In this document: positions 1 to 10,679 of the stretch, one piece after another
Layout: every line of letters begins with the position of its first letter
Numbering within the stretch: the stretch's first letter is position 1
Origin: Ampelocalamus luodianensis
Lineage: Eukaryota > Streptophyta > Magnoliopsida > Poales > Poaceae
Reading direction: 5' to 3'
NCBI GenBank assembly: GCA_036346255.1
Contig: CM070617.1
Location: 8,845,501-8,909,500, forward strand
Length of the DNA: 64,000 nucleotides
Notes under the pieces: generated by a model
The model's database searches: none
What the model was told of the DNA's origin: nothing
The model's input: only the letters and a program-made list of their open reading frames with translations
Made by a program: the position numbers and the translations under genes

Positions 1-199
1 TTATTGTTGTTAGTTGTTACAACTTGCAAAAGATATTGAAATTTTAATAAAGACAACCTTTTATTCTACGTTTGTTCTTTTGACTGGAGATCTCAATGGA
101 TTGCTGTACCTTGCTTGAAAGATGGAAAACTAAATATGTTGAATTGTGCATTAGTCAATAATGTGTGCCTCATGGTTAAGAACTTTAAGCTCGGATAGC

Positions 200-1165
200 A
201 TGTATTCTTGAGGCTAAACGCGCGGCAAGTATATATTTTTTTAGAGAAGAATCGCAACAAGTATTTATAGGCGTGAGTTTCGAGTTGGGTTTCGGGATGG
301 AATTTAGGTCCGATGGCCCAGTTTTACCGGGCCTAGCATAATTCCTCGGCGTTTTACAATGTGAAAGACACTGACCAGGCCTTGCCTGGGTAGGTCTGAT
401 GGCCCTGCCTAGCTTAGCCCATTAGATATTTCTACAAGAGGCTGCTTCTGCTTCACTACAACTGTGAAGTTGGTAAATTTTACTGGGCGTTTCTATCATT
501 TCCGATACTGATTACTGAACATATCATACACTTGTAACAATTGTTGTTACCATGTCAGTTAGGAAAAATCCTGGATTGAATGAAGTTTTCAAGCCTCCAA
601 CTTTGGTTCAGGTCTATCCTCTAGGCTCACCTCACACTGTGTTGACACACTGGAACCATCATCAACTTCTAATCTATGCCTTCACTGTGAGCAAGTCGAT
701 TCAAAGACCGCAAATGATGGGCTCAGAGTTGGTTTCCAGTTGGGAGATGGAAATTATTTTATTCACGGGGTAGTTCGAAGGTCTCATTTTATTCAGCTAT
801 AATAGTGCAAATTGCAATGATGGGCTCAGAGTTGGTTTGGAGACCTCGCTTATTCAAGTTATAAATAGGCTATAGTGTGACCTTTTGAGATTGATCAGAT
901 ACGTCGCTCGAATTTTGTTATATGATCCCGAGGCCTGGGTGATCTCTTTCTGTCTCTGATAATCTGATTGTTACACTGTATTCTATACATCTGGACCAAC
1001 AAGTAGAGAAGAGACGCATGCAAATCTGCAAGCCAAAAAAGGATAAGCCAAAGTAATGAGTAATGCCAAATTATTGTCATTGTTGTGTAAGATCAATACG
1101 TTATTACGACATTTCGATTGCAAACTAATGTTGCACGGTGCTTAGTCTAGAGCCTAGACCCTAAC
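200..1165. repeat. Diverged tandem duplication, copy A (left part)
   Basis: This non-coding stretch aligns collinearly with about 9,310-11,030. Shared landmarks include the GGCCCAG-TTTACC-GGCC block near 315 and 9,355, the CACCTCACACTG / ACCATCATCAACTT block near 630 and 10,425, the CATTTTATTCAGCTATAAT block near 785 and 10,690, and CATCTGGACCAA near 990 and 10,878. The two copies carry different TE insertions and many substitutions, so the duplication is old. The small ORF at 552-773 is not preserved in the other copy, so I do not call it a gene. Confidence 0.75.
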
Positions 1166-1876
1166 CTAAATGGTTGCTGTTGTCGCTGTGACGCTGTCAT
1201 GTATCCATTGACAGGCTTGTAGAGAGCAGACTAATACGATCTCTCACACAGGGGTATATTCGGAGTTTTTGGCTGAAATGACACCGTTGCCGTGTGCAAT
1301 AGCAAAACTAATCTCCACACATATCAAAGGCAAAAAATGACATTTTGTCTGTGCCCCAGAGAACCGGATTTACCGTGCGGACGATACATGGCCTTGTCCG
1401 GCCTCCAAGGGCGCGAAAATGCCTCGTCTGACCCCTGTGTGCGACACATGGCTTCATCCTACCTCTAGGGGTGCGAAAATACCTCGTCCTGTCCCTAGGG
1501 GCGCTAATTCCCTCCCCCAGATAAGGCTGATAGTTGTAGGAATTTCTAAATATAGCAAATAAGCTCTAAAAAATATGAATTTTTTTGTGGAGTCTCATGA
1601 CATAGTGTACTTGCTTGTGTAGTTTTTTTCCCCATAATTTCATGACATAATGAAAATTCCGTTAAGGCTACTGTTTATATGCAAATGAAATAATCGATTT
1701 GAGGGAAATTTCAAAAACATGCTTACAATTTTTTAATGTGGGTAGTAAAAGTCATAATTAGTTGCTTAATTAAAATAGTTATAATTAATAAATCATAACT
1801 AATTAGTCATAATTAATTACTAACTAACCCTATTTATTCCGAACTGACACCCTTGTTCTATGAGCTACAGCAAAAC

Positions 1877-2612
1877 CAGGGGCGGACCCAATAGGGTTTA
1901 AGGGTGTTCAACTGAACACCCAATATTTTTGGGCAAAAATTCAGTATATATGAGGTATAATACATGTATATATTAGAAATTGGGTCAAATCAACATGTAA
2001 TGTCCTCAAAACATATTATACTTTGAAAACTTTCTAGTATCCATGTGGAGTTCTCATTGGATAGGAGGATTCTAAGCAATAACAAGCTAATTGTAACAGA
2101 TAATAGAATATCTAGACCATTTTTGGCCAAAGCAACTAAACTTTCAGCTCAGCGGAGAGCATAAGACTAATACATAACTCTAGATTTAAGTTAGATTACC
2201 AGGCTGTAGCAAAGGATGGTGGCATACTTCAGCAATATGAATATAAATTCATTCAGATATGCCTATATAATTTATTGATGATCTCAACTTCTCAAGTTAT
2301 AAAAATTCATGTGGCCAATCAAATATGCAAACTACAAATTCATGGGCCGGCGAGTTAGGCTGCATACGTCAATAGCAGCACATGTGCACCCCCAATTATC
2401 CATTCCTCAATTCCTTAGTCCCAAATCCCAAATTCTCAATTCAACATTTTTCTTAATTATTTTGTAATTTCTATCAATTCTTTGTGGTGTTATTTCTAGT
2501 ACAGAAAAAATTGCACTTTGTTTTTTTGCTAGCGTGGACTTTTATTTTTTTTCATTGAATAATATTTTATTAACTCCGAACACCCATCCGATAAATCTTA
2601 GGTCCACTACTA
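1877..2612. mobile_element. Non-autonomous hAT element with 8-bp TSD
   Basis: The left end CAGGGGCGGACC and the reverse complement of the right end (TAGTAGTGGACC) form an imperfect 12-bp inverted repeat, 8 of 12 matching. The element is flanked by a perfect 8-bp direct repeat, agcaaaac, at 1,869-1,876 and 2,613-2,620. TSD length and TIR sequence fit the hAT superfamily. It is AT-rich, has no transposase and sits inside the long-TIR element. Confidence 0.8.
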
Positions 2613-3221
2613 AGCAAAACATTCAATCTTCCAGCCCGTCTCGCAGAACAAGGCTCCGCGGTTCCATTTTTGCCTTTGATGCGCAGGGGGTTAGATTTGT
2701 TATTTCGCACGCTAACCGTGCTATTTTAACCAAAAACTCACTTCGTGCCCCATGGCCTGGTCTTCCCGTCTTCTTTTTTTATCTTGTATTTGGACATGGG
2801 TAGTAAAAGTCCACGGATCGAGTAATCAGATCAAACAAAACCAAAAATTGCAGATAGTAAAAATATTAGTACGATTAGTATTACTCGGAGCACGAAGAAA
2901 AATAGTATTGGTACCCGAAGTCAACCGGGACATAGAGGAAATCGTACTCCAACTTCAGGCAACATTCTGATACGGTTTTTATCTTCTTTACGGAGGTTAA
3001 AAAGTAGATATTATTATGTGTACCAAAAATTTCATTCCGCATTTTTCACGTGGTCGGCCACCTGGCTCTCCCCTGCCGATTAGATCAAACTATCATTGTC
3101 AGGTGAGGGGTATTATCACATGTGATGAAATCATATCAAATAATATTTTTCAAATTTTAGCGAGAATCTGAGGACGTCGAAAGCAATATTTTAGTTAAAA
3201 AAACCAAGGGTGGGGCTACCA

Positions 3222-3761
3222 CTAGGGGTGAAAACGGGTCGGATATTGCTCTTCCTATATCCTAACCCATATTTTTACCCCATATACGAATACGTTTTTT
3301 TTCGGGATACGGTTATGGGGTGGATGCAGATCGGATTTAAATCGGTCACAAATAACTTGATTGATAGTGTATACATAAAGAAAAGATATAACTTCACAAA
3401 CGAAAGTGCCAAATTATACTACCTATTAGAGAATTATTTATCCTACTTAACAACATGAACATAGTCAAATGTAAATTCATGTTATGTATTAGTCAATGAC
3501 TAGAAAATCCTAGAGGATATTAAAGAATATTGATGTTTATTGGATATTCATTTTGTTGATATATCGGATGTCCTATAAAATACAGATACGGATCGGATAT
3601 TGCTCTTCACATATTCTAACTCATATTCCATGATATTTTCCGGATATGAGTACAGATAATATCGGATGCGGATCGGGACAAAAAAATGGTACCCTGAGCG
3701 GATTGTTTCCGGATACGGTATCAGATTAAGCGGAAATTATCTGCCCCGTTTTCACCCCTAG
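3222..3761. mobile_element. hAT-like element with CTAGGGGTGAAAACGGG termini
   Basis: Both ends read CTAGGGGTGAAAACGGG when oriented inward, a perfect 17-bp terminal inverted repeat, and similarity continues a little further in (GGATA/AGATA). The 8-bp flanks ggctacca and ggggccca match at 5 of 8, so the TSD has eroded or the ends are off by a base. The interior has internally repeated 'GGATATTGCTCTTC' motifs and no convincing protein. The terminus type is common among plant hAT MITEs. Confidence 0.75.
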
Positions 3762-4299
3762 GGGGCCCAGGGGTTAGGACGAGGCAAATCCGGCCTCCAA
3801 GGTTAGAAAATTTCAAAAGAAATGTAAACTTGGGATGATTATATTGAGAATAAATATGGAAAGTACTTTGAGCATGTTTTTGAAATTTTTCTCAAATCAA
3901 TTATTTCATTTGTATACAAACAATATCCTTAATGGAATTTTTGAGAAAAATGCAGAACATATAAAATTCTAAAAAATTATACAGGCAAGTACACTATGTC
4001 AGAAGCCTCCACAAAAAAAATTATAATTTTTTGAACCCATTTGCTATATTTAGAAATTCCTACGACTCTCAGCCTTATTTGGAGGAGGGAATCCGTGCCT
4101 CGAGGGGTAGGACGAGGCATTTCCGTGTCCCTAGGGCCAGACGAGGCCATGTATTGCCCGTACGGTAAATCCGGTCATATGGGGCATAGACAAGATGCTA
4201 TTTTTACTTTTGATATGTGGAGAATAGTTTTGCTATTGCATACATCAACGATACCATTTTAGGCAAAAACTCTATATTCACACGGCTGATGGCCCTCAC

Positions 4300-5445
4300 T
4301 GTGGCGGCGTACGAACGCCCAGCGTCTGCCCGCGAGTCGCCACCGGCCCCTTGCTAAAACACATGATTGCAACGCAACGTGCAATGTGTGGATCGCGAGC
4401 TTGCCGTGATCCAATTAAAATTTTGGGTAAAATAATTATGATAATTGGCCGATCTGACTGAGGCGTCGTCCAATTTAATCCAGTCTGTGGGAAAGCCGGA
4501 TCAAATTAATGTCGCTTTCGGGCGATGTGTTCGTCGTCGTTTGAGCCTTTCAGGCAACTCTGCCAGGTTTTGGATCGTGTCGAGCAGTACTGGTAGGCTA
4601 CGTCAAAAGGATCGCTGGTGCCTTCCTGGTGGAATTTTGTTTCATTCCCCTTTTGCCAATCTCTTTTTGCTAGTAGCAGACTGGTTACTAGCGAAGATGT
4701 TACAGTCACAGCTACCCATTGTGCCTTGAGATGCGTGCTCATTCACCCCTTCCCTCTCTCCCCCTCACTCTCTCTCGGCTCTCGCTCCCCGGTTCGGCTA
4801 CGGCGAGCCCGCATCCCTCTTCCACTAGGCCATGCCGCTGTCGTAAACCACCACTGATCGCCGAAAACCTCTCCTTCCCTTAGCGCCCCTCCGGAGGAAA
4901 CCCTGCCGCCATCTACTGGAAACTCCGTCAAACCCTGAGTTTTTTGGCGACGGCACGGGATTTGGCGTGGTTTCCAGTGGCAAGGTTTCTGGTGAGACGA
5001 TGATGGCACAGAGGAGGGGTTTTTGGTGACGGCGGCGACGTGGCTCGAGGAGGAGTGAGAGAGCGAAGAGAGCACAAATCTCAGAGCGTGTTTGACTGTG
5101 GAGGTAGTGCATGTACTTGTGGGAAATCCACACTCCTGGTACTAGTATTCATCTTAGAAGTTGTGACATGCAAATGCGATTTGGCACATGTTCTGCAGTT
5201 GAGCAGAGATGATGTCTATTCTAAGTCTGGGTACTCGGTAGTGTACTAGTGTGCATGTGAATGAGATCGATGTACACGAGGAAAGGAAAACAAGAAGTTT
5301 CACGACGAAGAACCTACCTGCTGTGCTGGGATTATCGATCGAGCTGGAACGTTTGCAAGGAAAGGCGGAAATGGAGAACCTTTTCCATTGCGGAGTATGA
5401 AAGTGACACTTCCATTGTTTCAATGCCCTGCTGTGTTAGCTAGAT
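4300..5445. repeat. Diverged tandem duplication, copy A (right part)
   Basis: This resumes the homology to copy B (about 11,035-11,700) after the inserted long-TIR element. Shared blocks include AAACACATGATT, GATCGCGAGCT-GCCGTGATCCAATT, CGTCGTCCAATTTAATCCAG, TTTCGTCGTCGTTT and GATGCGATTTGGCA. Copy A has about 450 bp (near 4,690-5,130) that copy B lacks, including a polypyrimidine and GC-rich stretch. The overlapping ORFs here are not conserved in copy B and I do not support them as genes. Confidence 0.7.
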
Positions 5446-5756
5446 GGCCATTTTTTTTTACTAAAGTGGTACTCAACTGTCCAAACATGTCTAGCTAGTT
5501 TGTTGCGGTACGTGGCCGGCCAAACTAACTGCTCTCTCGCTCACAGGCGAATTGGTTTCAAGTGCCACCATATTAAAGATATCTCGACGAGCTGATCGCG
5601 ATGACATGTGTTATTTGTCCGATTTTCAGTTCAGATGGAGAAAATATGAGACCGGATGGATTGGCGATGGATTAGTACAACTACGAGAGCCTTCCATTGA
5701 TTAATTAGTGCATCATGCCACGTCAAGATTTCCATCCATATGGGACTGTCTATTTA
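5446..5756. other. Unassigned intergenic DNA
   Basis: No coding region, repeat or site could be recognised in this stretch. Confidence 0.5.
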
Positions 5757-5931
5757 TAAGTTGCTTGAAATTTTCTTAAATTTAAATCACTTGTTGTGAC
5801 CATTGGATCAATATCCAATCATATGACATTCATTGGATCAATATCCAATCATATGACACACTAATCTCTACACAAATCCAATGGTCACAACAAGTGACTT
5901 AAACTTAAGAAAATTTCAGACAACTTAAAAC
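5757..5931. mobile_element. Foldback MITE with internal 30-bp tandem repeat
   Basis: Arms at about 5,757-5,811 and 5,878-5,931 are inverted copies (left AAGTTGCTTGAAATTTTCTT, right its near reverse complement; both carry CACTTGTTGTGACCATTGGA). Between them a 30-bp unit starting CATTGGATCAATATCCAATC occurs twice in tandem (5,801-5,830 and 5,831-5,860). Size and arms fit a MITE. The TSD is not clear, so the superfamily is left open. Confidence 0.7.
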
Positions 5932-6177
5932 TAGCAAAAACCCTATTTGGAAAGCCAGCGAACTGACGTTTCCGTATGGACTCTCATCCGGACTCCTTGA
6001 CGTAGGCAGCGAGAATACCAATGCATGGATAGACAGGGACTCTGCAAAATAGAGATGCAGGGTTCTTCGAGACTCGTCTACTACCGACCCAACTTTATCT
6101 TTAATGGATCTCTATTTTTCCTGTAACTTAGGGGTAGTTTTTAGCTAGTAAAATCTTATCTTTGTAATTCATTGTTG

Positions 6178-6350
6178 ATCAATATTGTTTCGTATCGATG
6201 TGTTTGTCTAAATTGGTTTATGTCTATCTGAGAGTTGATTTTGTTTGATATACTCCTCGCTGATCAATATTCCTTCGTATCGACGTGTTCATCTAAATCG
6301 GTTTATGCCTATCTAAGAGTTGATTCTGTTCAATATTGCTTTGCATCAAC
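6178..6350. repeat. Two-copy tandem repeat, about 84 bp
   Basis: ATCAATATT-TTCGTATCGA-GTGTT--TCTAAAT-GGTTTAT begins at 6,178 and again at about 6,262. Both copies continue into TATCTRAGAGTTGATT. The second copy runs into another CAATATTGCTTTGCATCAACG, a partial third unit. Confidence 0.75.
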
Positions 6351-6689
6351 GTTTGCGTTTCGACCAGAAATCGACTTTCGCCTTCGAAGACACGATTTCT
6401 GCCAGTTTCGTATCTCCTAACCTATCTCGGTGATTCACCTGTGGTTGACCTTTGCATCCTTTGCAAAGACACGGTGCTGCGGTGTCAGTACTGTCCCGGC
6501 GGCAACAATGGGCATGCCATGTATGGGCCTGACAGCGTTGCACTGGCAAATGGCATGGGCGTGACAGCCTGCACTTGCGAACAACCGATCGCTTTCGGGG
6601 ACTCGACAAGTGAGTAGATAATATGGGCATGCATGAGCGTGACAACGCAACACGTGAAGGACTTGAATGCGTGTGTCCGTAGCGTGAGG
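6351..6689. other. Unassigned stretch
   Basis: Moderately GC-rich DNA with overlapping ORFs on both strands. None has a recognisable domain or a conserved counterpart in the window. Confidence 0.4.
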
Positions 6690-6895
6690 TGCTGATGAAT
6701 CGGCCAGCTTCACCGAAGGCAACGGCGCCCGCACGTCGCTGGTCGCGTGGCGATCGCCGGAGCCAGAGGAGCAGGGATAGCGCACGAATCGTGGAGCAAA
6801 CCCAACTGTGAAAAATTCGACTTAAATCGTAAAAAAAAAACACGCGGTAGATTTATAGTGAATACAAACAGGAGAAGACCGACATGAATGAATAG
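6690..6895. repeat. Dispersed repeat, copy 1 (second copy near 48,155)
   Basis: The stretch from GCCAGCTTCACCGAA through GATAGCGCACGAATCGTGG to GACATGAATGAATAG aligns with 48,155-48,355 (GCCAGCTTCATCGAA, GATAGCACACGAATTTTGT, AACATGAATGAAGAG), in the same orientation and order. It is probably a TE relic; the family is not identified. Confidence 0.7.
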
Positions 6896-6903
6896 CCGAC
6901 CAT

Positions 6904-7176
6904 GTGTGTCGACCGACCAATCAGGGAGGACTTCGGGGGTTACATCGGCAAAAATTCAGTAAGGCACTTCGTCTGCGGTGGCTCTGGCATGAAAAGGTCT
7001 CGCCGCACAAGCCGTGGGTGGGATCCGGCACTCTCTGTCCCCCTAGTGACAAGGAACAATTCTCTATGGTGACTGAAATCTCAGTAAGGGATGGCAAGTC
7101 CACCATTTTCTCGAAGGATAGATGGATGCAGGATTCTGCTCCAAACCACATCGCGCTAAATCCTTACAGTTGCTAA
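6904..7176 (+). pseudogene. LINE (L1-type) polyprotein C-terminal fragment
   Basis: The 90-residue reading frame contains RPTNQGGLRGLHRQKFSKAL, RLRWLWHEKVSPHKPWVG and DGKSTIFSKDRWM. In plant non-LTR retrotransposons this is the segment after the reverse-transcriptase domain, where GGLG..., ALRLRWLW and the 'G DGK T FW DRW' motifs occur in this order. Nothing before or after it belongs to a LINE, so it is a short relic. It lies in the same orientation as the flanking repeat at 6,690-6,895. Confidence 0.75.
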
Positions 7177-7336
7177 AAAAGGAAAATAGAGTAGTGGCAG
7201 ATGCCCTAACGGACGGTTAGACATCTGTGACAACATCAACCGCAGCATGCTGCCCGAATTTATTGACATGTGGACTTTGCTATGCTCTTGTCGATACAGT
7301 TACAGTAGGTAGAAGGCGATGTCACTACCTGGAGGT

Positions 7337-8215
7337 TGTAACATCCAATTGTTGGGTTGTTTTGAAAATTTTAAAATAAAAGGAATCGGTTGAAATTTTA
7401 TTGAGTTCTTTAAATCTTAATTTAAAATTTCAAAAATTAAAATAATTTAATATGAATAAATAAAACTTCAATTAAATTCAAAACTGGTTTATTTGATTTT
7501 CAGGATTTTCTTGGTTTTTCCAAGTTCTTTTGTTATTTCTTGGAGTTCAATTTATTTTATTCCTTTCCTGTTTTCCCAAAATTTCTTTTCTTTGTTGTAA
7601 AATTTAATTTACTTTAATTATTTTAAAGTATTTGTTGTTCTTGCTTATGTCTATGATAATTAAATCCAATTCCGAATCTCAAATCTTAATTCTCATTTCC
7701 AAATCCAAATTTAAATTTCGTAATTTGAATTTTTTCACAAATTATCTTCAAGCCAAGCCAACTTCTTTTTCTCCGGCCCACTTTTTCCCCCTTTTCTTCT
7801 TTTTCTTTTTCCTTTTTCTTTCTTTCTTTCCTTTCTTTCTTCCTCGCCTCTGCTCCTTGCTTTGTGCTGCACCCGAGCCACGCGCCTCTCGCCGCCGCAC
7901 CGCCACGCCTGGTTGCGCCCACCCGCGACCACACGCGCCTCCGCTCTCGCCGCACGCTGCGTCGTGCCCGCCGTTGCGCCGCCTATGCCCCGGTCGCGTC
8001 GTGCGCGCTCCCGCCGCCCATGTCACGCTACTTGTGCCATGTGTGCCATTTGTGCCGCTCACCACCACGCCCATCACCAATGCCATCAATGATGTCATTG
8101 TCGCTTTCATTTTTCAATGCCATTTCCGTCACCGCCATCAATGTCACAATCGAAACTGTCGCCCGAATTCCGCGCATGTTCCCCATCATTTCACTCCCCG
8201 TCTTCGCCCCATAAA
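7337..8215 (+). mobile_element. Truncated LTR (TGTAACATCC type)
   Basis: It begins TGTAACATCC and continues with the AT-rich, 'GAAAATTTT' and 'AAATTTCAAAAATTAAAA' composition of the 5' part of the LTRs at 34,422 and 41,607. It then passes through a pyrimidine-rich tract (7,770-7,860) into a GC-rich segment, also as in those LTRs. The 3' half of an LTR is absent. The long ORFs over the GC-rich part on both strands are low complexity and are not genes. Confidence 0.5.
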
Positions 8216-9180
8216 GAGAGCATCATGTCATCAAGGTCAAAATTGATATTGAGAAATTATTTATTTATAAATTGTGATTTTGGTTGGCCATCTGATAGTA
8301 TGGTCAAAACTGAGAACTAAACAGTTCAAGAGTAATTTATCAGTTCTATGCTTGTAACATTTGGATATGTTTTCTCATAAGATCTTTGTATTTATAGATT
8401 CTATGTTGTTCAAATGTGCTCTATACATACCAAAACTGGTTATAATGCTTAGGAATTACATGTATGTTAAGCACATTGCTAAGAAATCATTGATGCAAAG
8501 TATGAGTTTTTGTTGTAACGCACGGGTACATAACTAGTTAACAATTGTGTCCCACCATCCATGGGTTGTGACGGCATCACCCATTGGAACGGTTGAAGAC
8601 TCGTCCGCCTAGGCAAAGTAGTCCTTCAATTCGACTGGCTTGTTATGTCACCTTGTCAGCTTGTGCGTTTCGTTCGTGATATCTATGTCTATTCTTGAAT
8701 TCTTTCTTTCGGATGATAAACCTCATGTCAGTACTAGCACTAATGGACTTGTACGGAGCTGCCGTCTGACAATTTCTTACTGTAAGGGTGCAATTTCTAC
8801 CGTCTTTTACTAACTTACTCGATATGTGTTGCTTCTTGTCAGAACAAGAGACATGAACTGAGAAGCCATTGTACGACAGCAGCATGTTCTGACTCAGAAA
8901 ACAGCATCAAATTGTGTACCTTAGAGGGACTGAGCTTGTATGTGTTTTTGGAATGGTCGTACCATGTAGCGAACTCCACTTGTTAATGTCGGGTGATGTT
9001 TCATGTGTTTAATGTTGATGTTTGATGATGGGAGATGATAAACAAACGTGTAGCTGACTTGGTGTAACTGATTTGCAATTCTCCTAAGTTTTTTCCTTTT
9101 TTATTAATTGGATATTTTGGGGGATAATTGGACTAATAATTTGCTCGGTTACCTTAGTTGTTTAAGCAAACGATGGTTTT
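8216..9180. other. Unassigned DNA with a Helitron-like 3' end
   Basis: No gene is supported. At 8,521-8,537 CACGGGTACATAACTAG is followed by T, resembling the CTAG|T 3' terminus with upstream CACGGG seen in many grass Helitrons. No 5' end was found, so this is only a possible Helitron edge. Confidence 0.4.
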
Positions 9181-9516
9181 GTTTAGTGGGCTCTCCGCAA
9201 AGCCCGCAAAAAGGATATGCAAACCACAGCGGGCTGCTCACCAGCCGCGCCATTTACATCCGTACAAATGGAACGGTCTTGTGCCTAAAAGCGCAATTAT
9301 CATGCGCCGCAGCTTGAGGTTTGTGTCGGGTTTTGGCATGGAATTAGTCCCGACGGCCCAGCTTTACCAGGCCAGGCCTAATTCCAGAATATGGTGATTT
9401 ACATTGTGGAATGCGCAGAGCAGGCCCTGCCTTGGTGGGTCTAATTGCCCGGCCCATCTTAGCCCATTAGACATTTCCACTAGGCGCTGTTTCTGCTTCG
9501 GCTCCCCTTTATTTTC

Positions 9517-10322
9517 TCAACCCCTGAACTTGCGAGCGAGGTTATACCACTTAGTCATCTGAACTTACATTGAAGTGAAGTTCATCGAATGTGATCCAAC
9601 CACTTCGTTCCCTCCAAATCCGGTGCACTCGTCAATGCCCCATTCTGGTCGTGTTCATCGTCCATGTCGTCTCACGCCGACAAAAACAGATTTTTCGGGT
9701 TTGGGAACACACCATGCTCGCGTCTTCGCCGGAGCTCCACCATCACAGTTTACCGTTACCCTCGCGCTTGCCTCCTCTGAGTCGGCCGTGAGAGAGAAGT
9801 GCATTTCTAGTGTTAAGAGCATAAACTACTCACCTTGTACGAAATCCATCCATTTGGTCGTTTGCTAACAAAAAAGACAGAGCTGGCGAATCACCGTAAG
9901 AGAGAGAAGTACTGTGCCCCTAATCTAGCATTGGGAATATACTTCTCTCACACACAACCGACTCAGAGGAGGCAAGAGCGAGGGCGGTAGCAAGCTACGG
10001 CGGTGGAGCTCTGGGGAAGACGCGAGCATGATGTGTTCCCGAGTCCGAATAATCTGTTTTTGTGGCGTGAGGTGACGGGGATGATGAACATGGCCAAAAC
10101 AGGACGGCGACGAGTCCATCGAACTCTGAGGGGAGGAAGACACAAGAATCGCATCCGACGAACTTCGTTTCACAGCAAGTTTACGGAGCTAAGTGGCACA
10201 ACCTCGCAAGTTCAAATGACCGATAAAGTAAAATGCAAATTCAGTGAGCTAAGTGGTACAACCTCATAAATTTAAGAGGCTAAAAAAGTAAAAAAATACC
10301 AGTTCAGAGAGTAAAATGCAAA
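9517..10322. mobile_element. Foldback / long-TIR element inserted in copy B
   Basis: The left half (9,517-9,790) is found inverted at about 9,955-10,322. Paired motifs include ACCACTTAG near each end, GACAAAAACAGA / AATCTGTTTTTGTGGC, ACCATGCTCGCGTCTTC / GACGCGAGCATGATG and CCTCTGAGTCGG / CCGACTCAGAGG. The flanks tttattttc and tttatttga suggest a 9-bp TSD (7 of 9), which would fit a Mutator-like element. The corresponding place in copy A (near 455-485) lacks it. Confidence 0.65.
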
Positions 10323-10529
10323 TTTATTTGACGTTTCTGTTATTTCCGATAATGATTACTGCATATATCACATAGTAGCTACCGTATCAGTTAGGAATAA
10401 AAAATGCTGGTTTGAAGGTCACCTCACACTGTTTGACACACTGCAACCATCATCAACTTCCAATTGTTGCCATCACTGTGGGCGATTCGATTCAAAGACC
10501 GGAAATATTTTAGTCACGAGGTGGTTTGA

Positions 10530-10679
10530 GAAAATAAATTCTATAGGACGGTGCCTCTCGGAGCTTCAGGAGAGATCCCATGCAACTACCGTTTATCAGG
10601 AGAGAGAGAAAGAGGAGGAGAACATCGAACGATAAAAGAGAGACCTCACCGTGCGGATCCGTCCATATAATTTGTTTAT
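10530..10679. mobile_element. 150-bp Mutator-type MITE with 9-bp TSD
   Basis: A perfect 9-bp direct repeat, gtggtttga, flanks it (10,521-10,529 and 10,680-10,688). The ends carry AAATTCTATAGGACGG and, inverted, AAATTATATGGACGG. Copy A (near 767-775) has a single gtagttcga at the same place, an empty site. TSD length points to the Mutator superfamily. Confidence 0.8.

Larger units (their letters stand above)
1254..4282. mobile_element. Long-TIR MULE-like non-autonomous element (3 kb)
   Basis: About 500 bp at the left (1,254-1,740) is inverted at the right (about 3,775-4,282). Both arms share GAGTTTTTG, TGCAATAGCAAAACTA, ACCGGATTTACCGT, AATTTCTAAATATAGCAAAT, CATAGTGTACTTGC and AAATTTCAAAAACATGC. 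Arms of this length are typical of Mutator-like elements. The flanks tcacacagg and tcacacggc could be an eroded 9-bp TSD (7 of 9). No transposase is visible. The interior holds two younger hAT insertions. The TIR interior resembles sequence near 34,070-34,290, the subterminal part of the large MULE at 25-37 kb, so the two may be related. It splits copy A of the old duplication. Confidence 0.7.

Noticed and set aside
552..773. 73-residue frame as a small gene
   Set aside because: The homologous stretch in copy B (10,390-10,520) has indels that destroy the frame, and no domain is present.
7632..8246. 204-residue frame and the opposing Lys/Arg-rich frames
   Set aside because: Low-complexity pyrimidine and GC-rich LTR sequence, with no domain and no conservation in other LTR copies.
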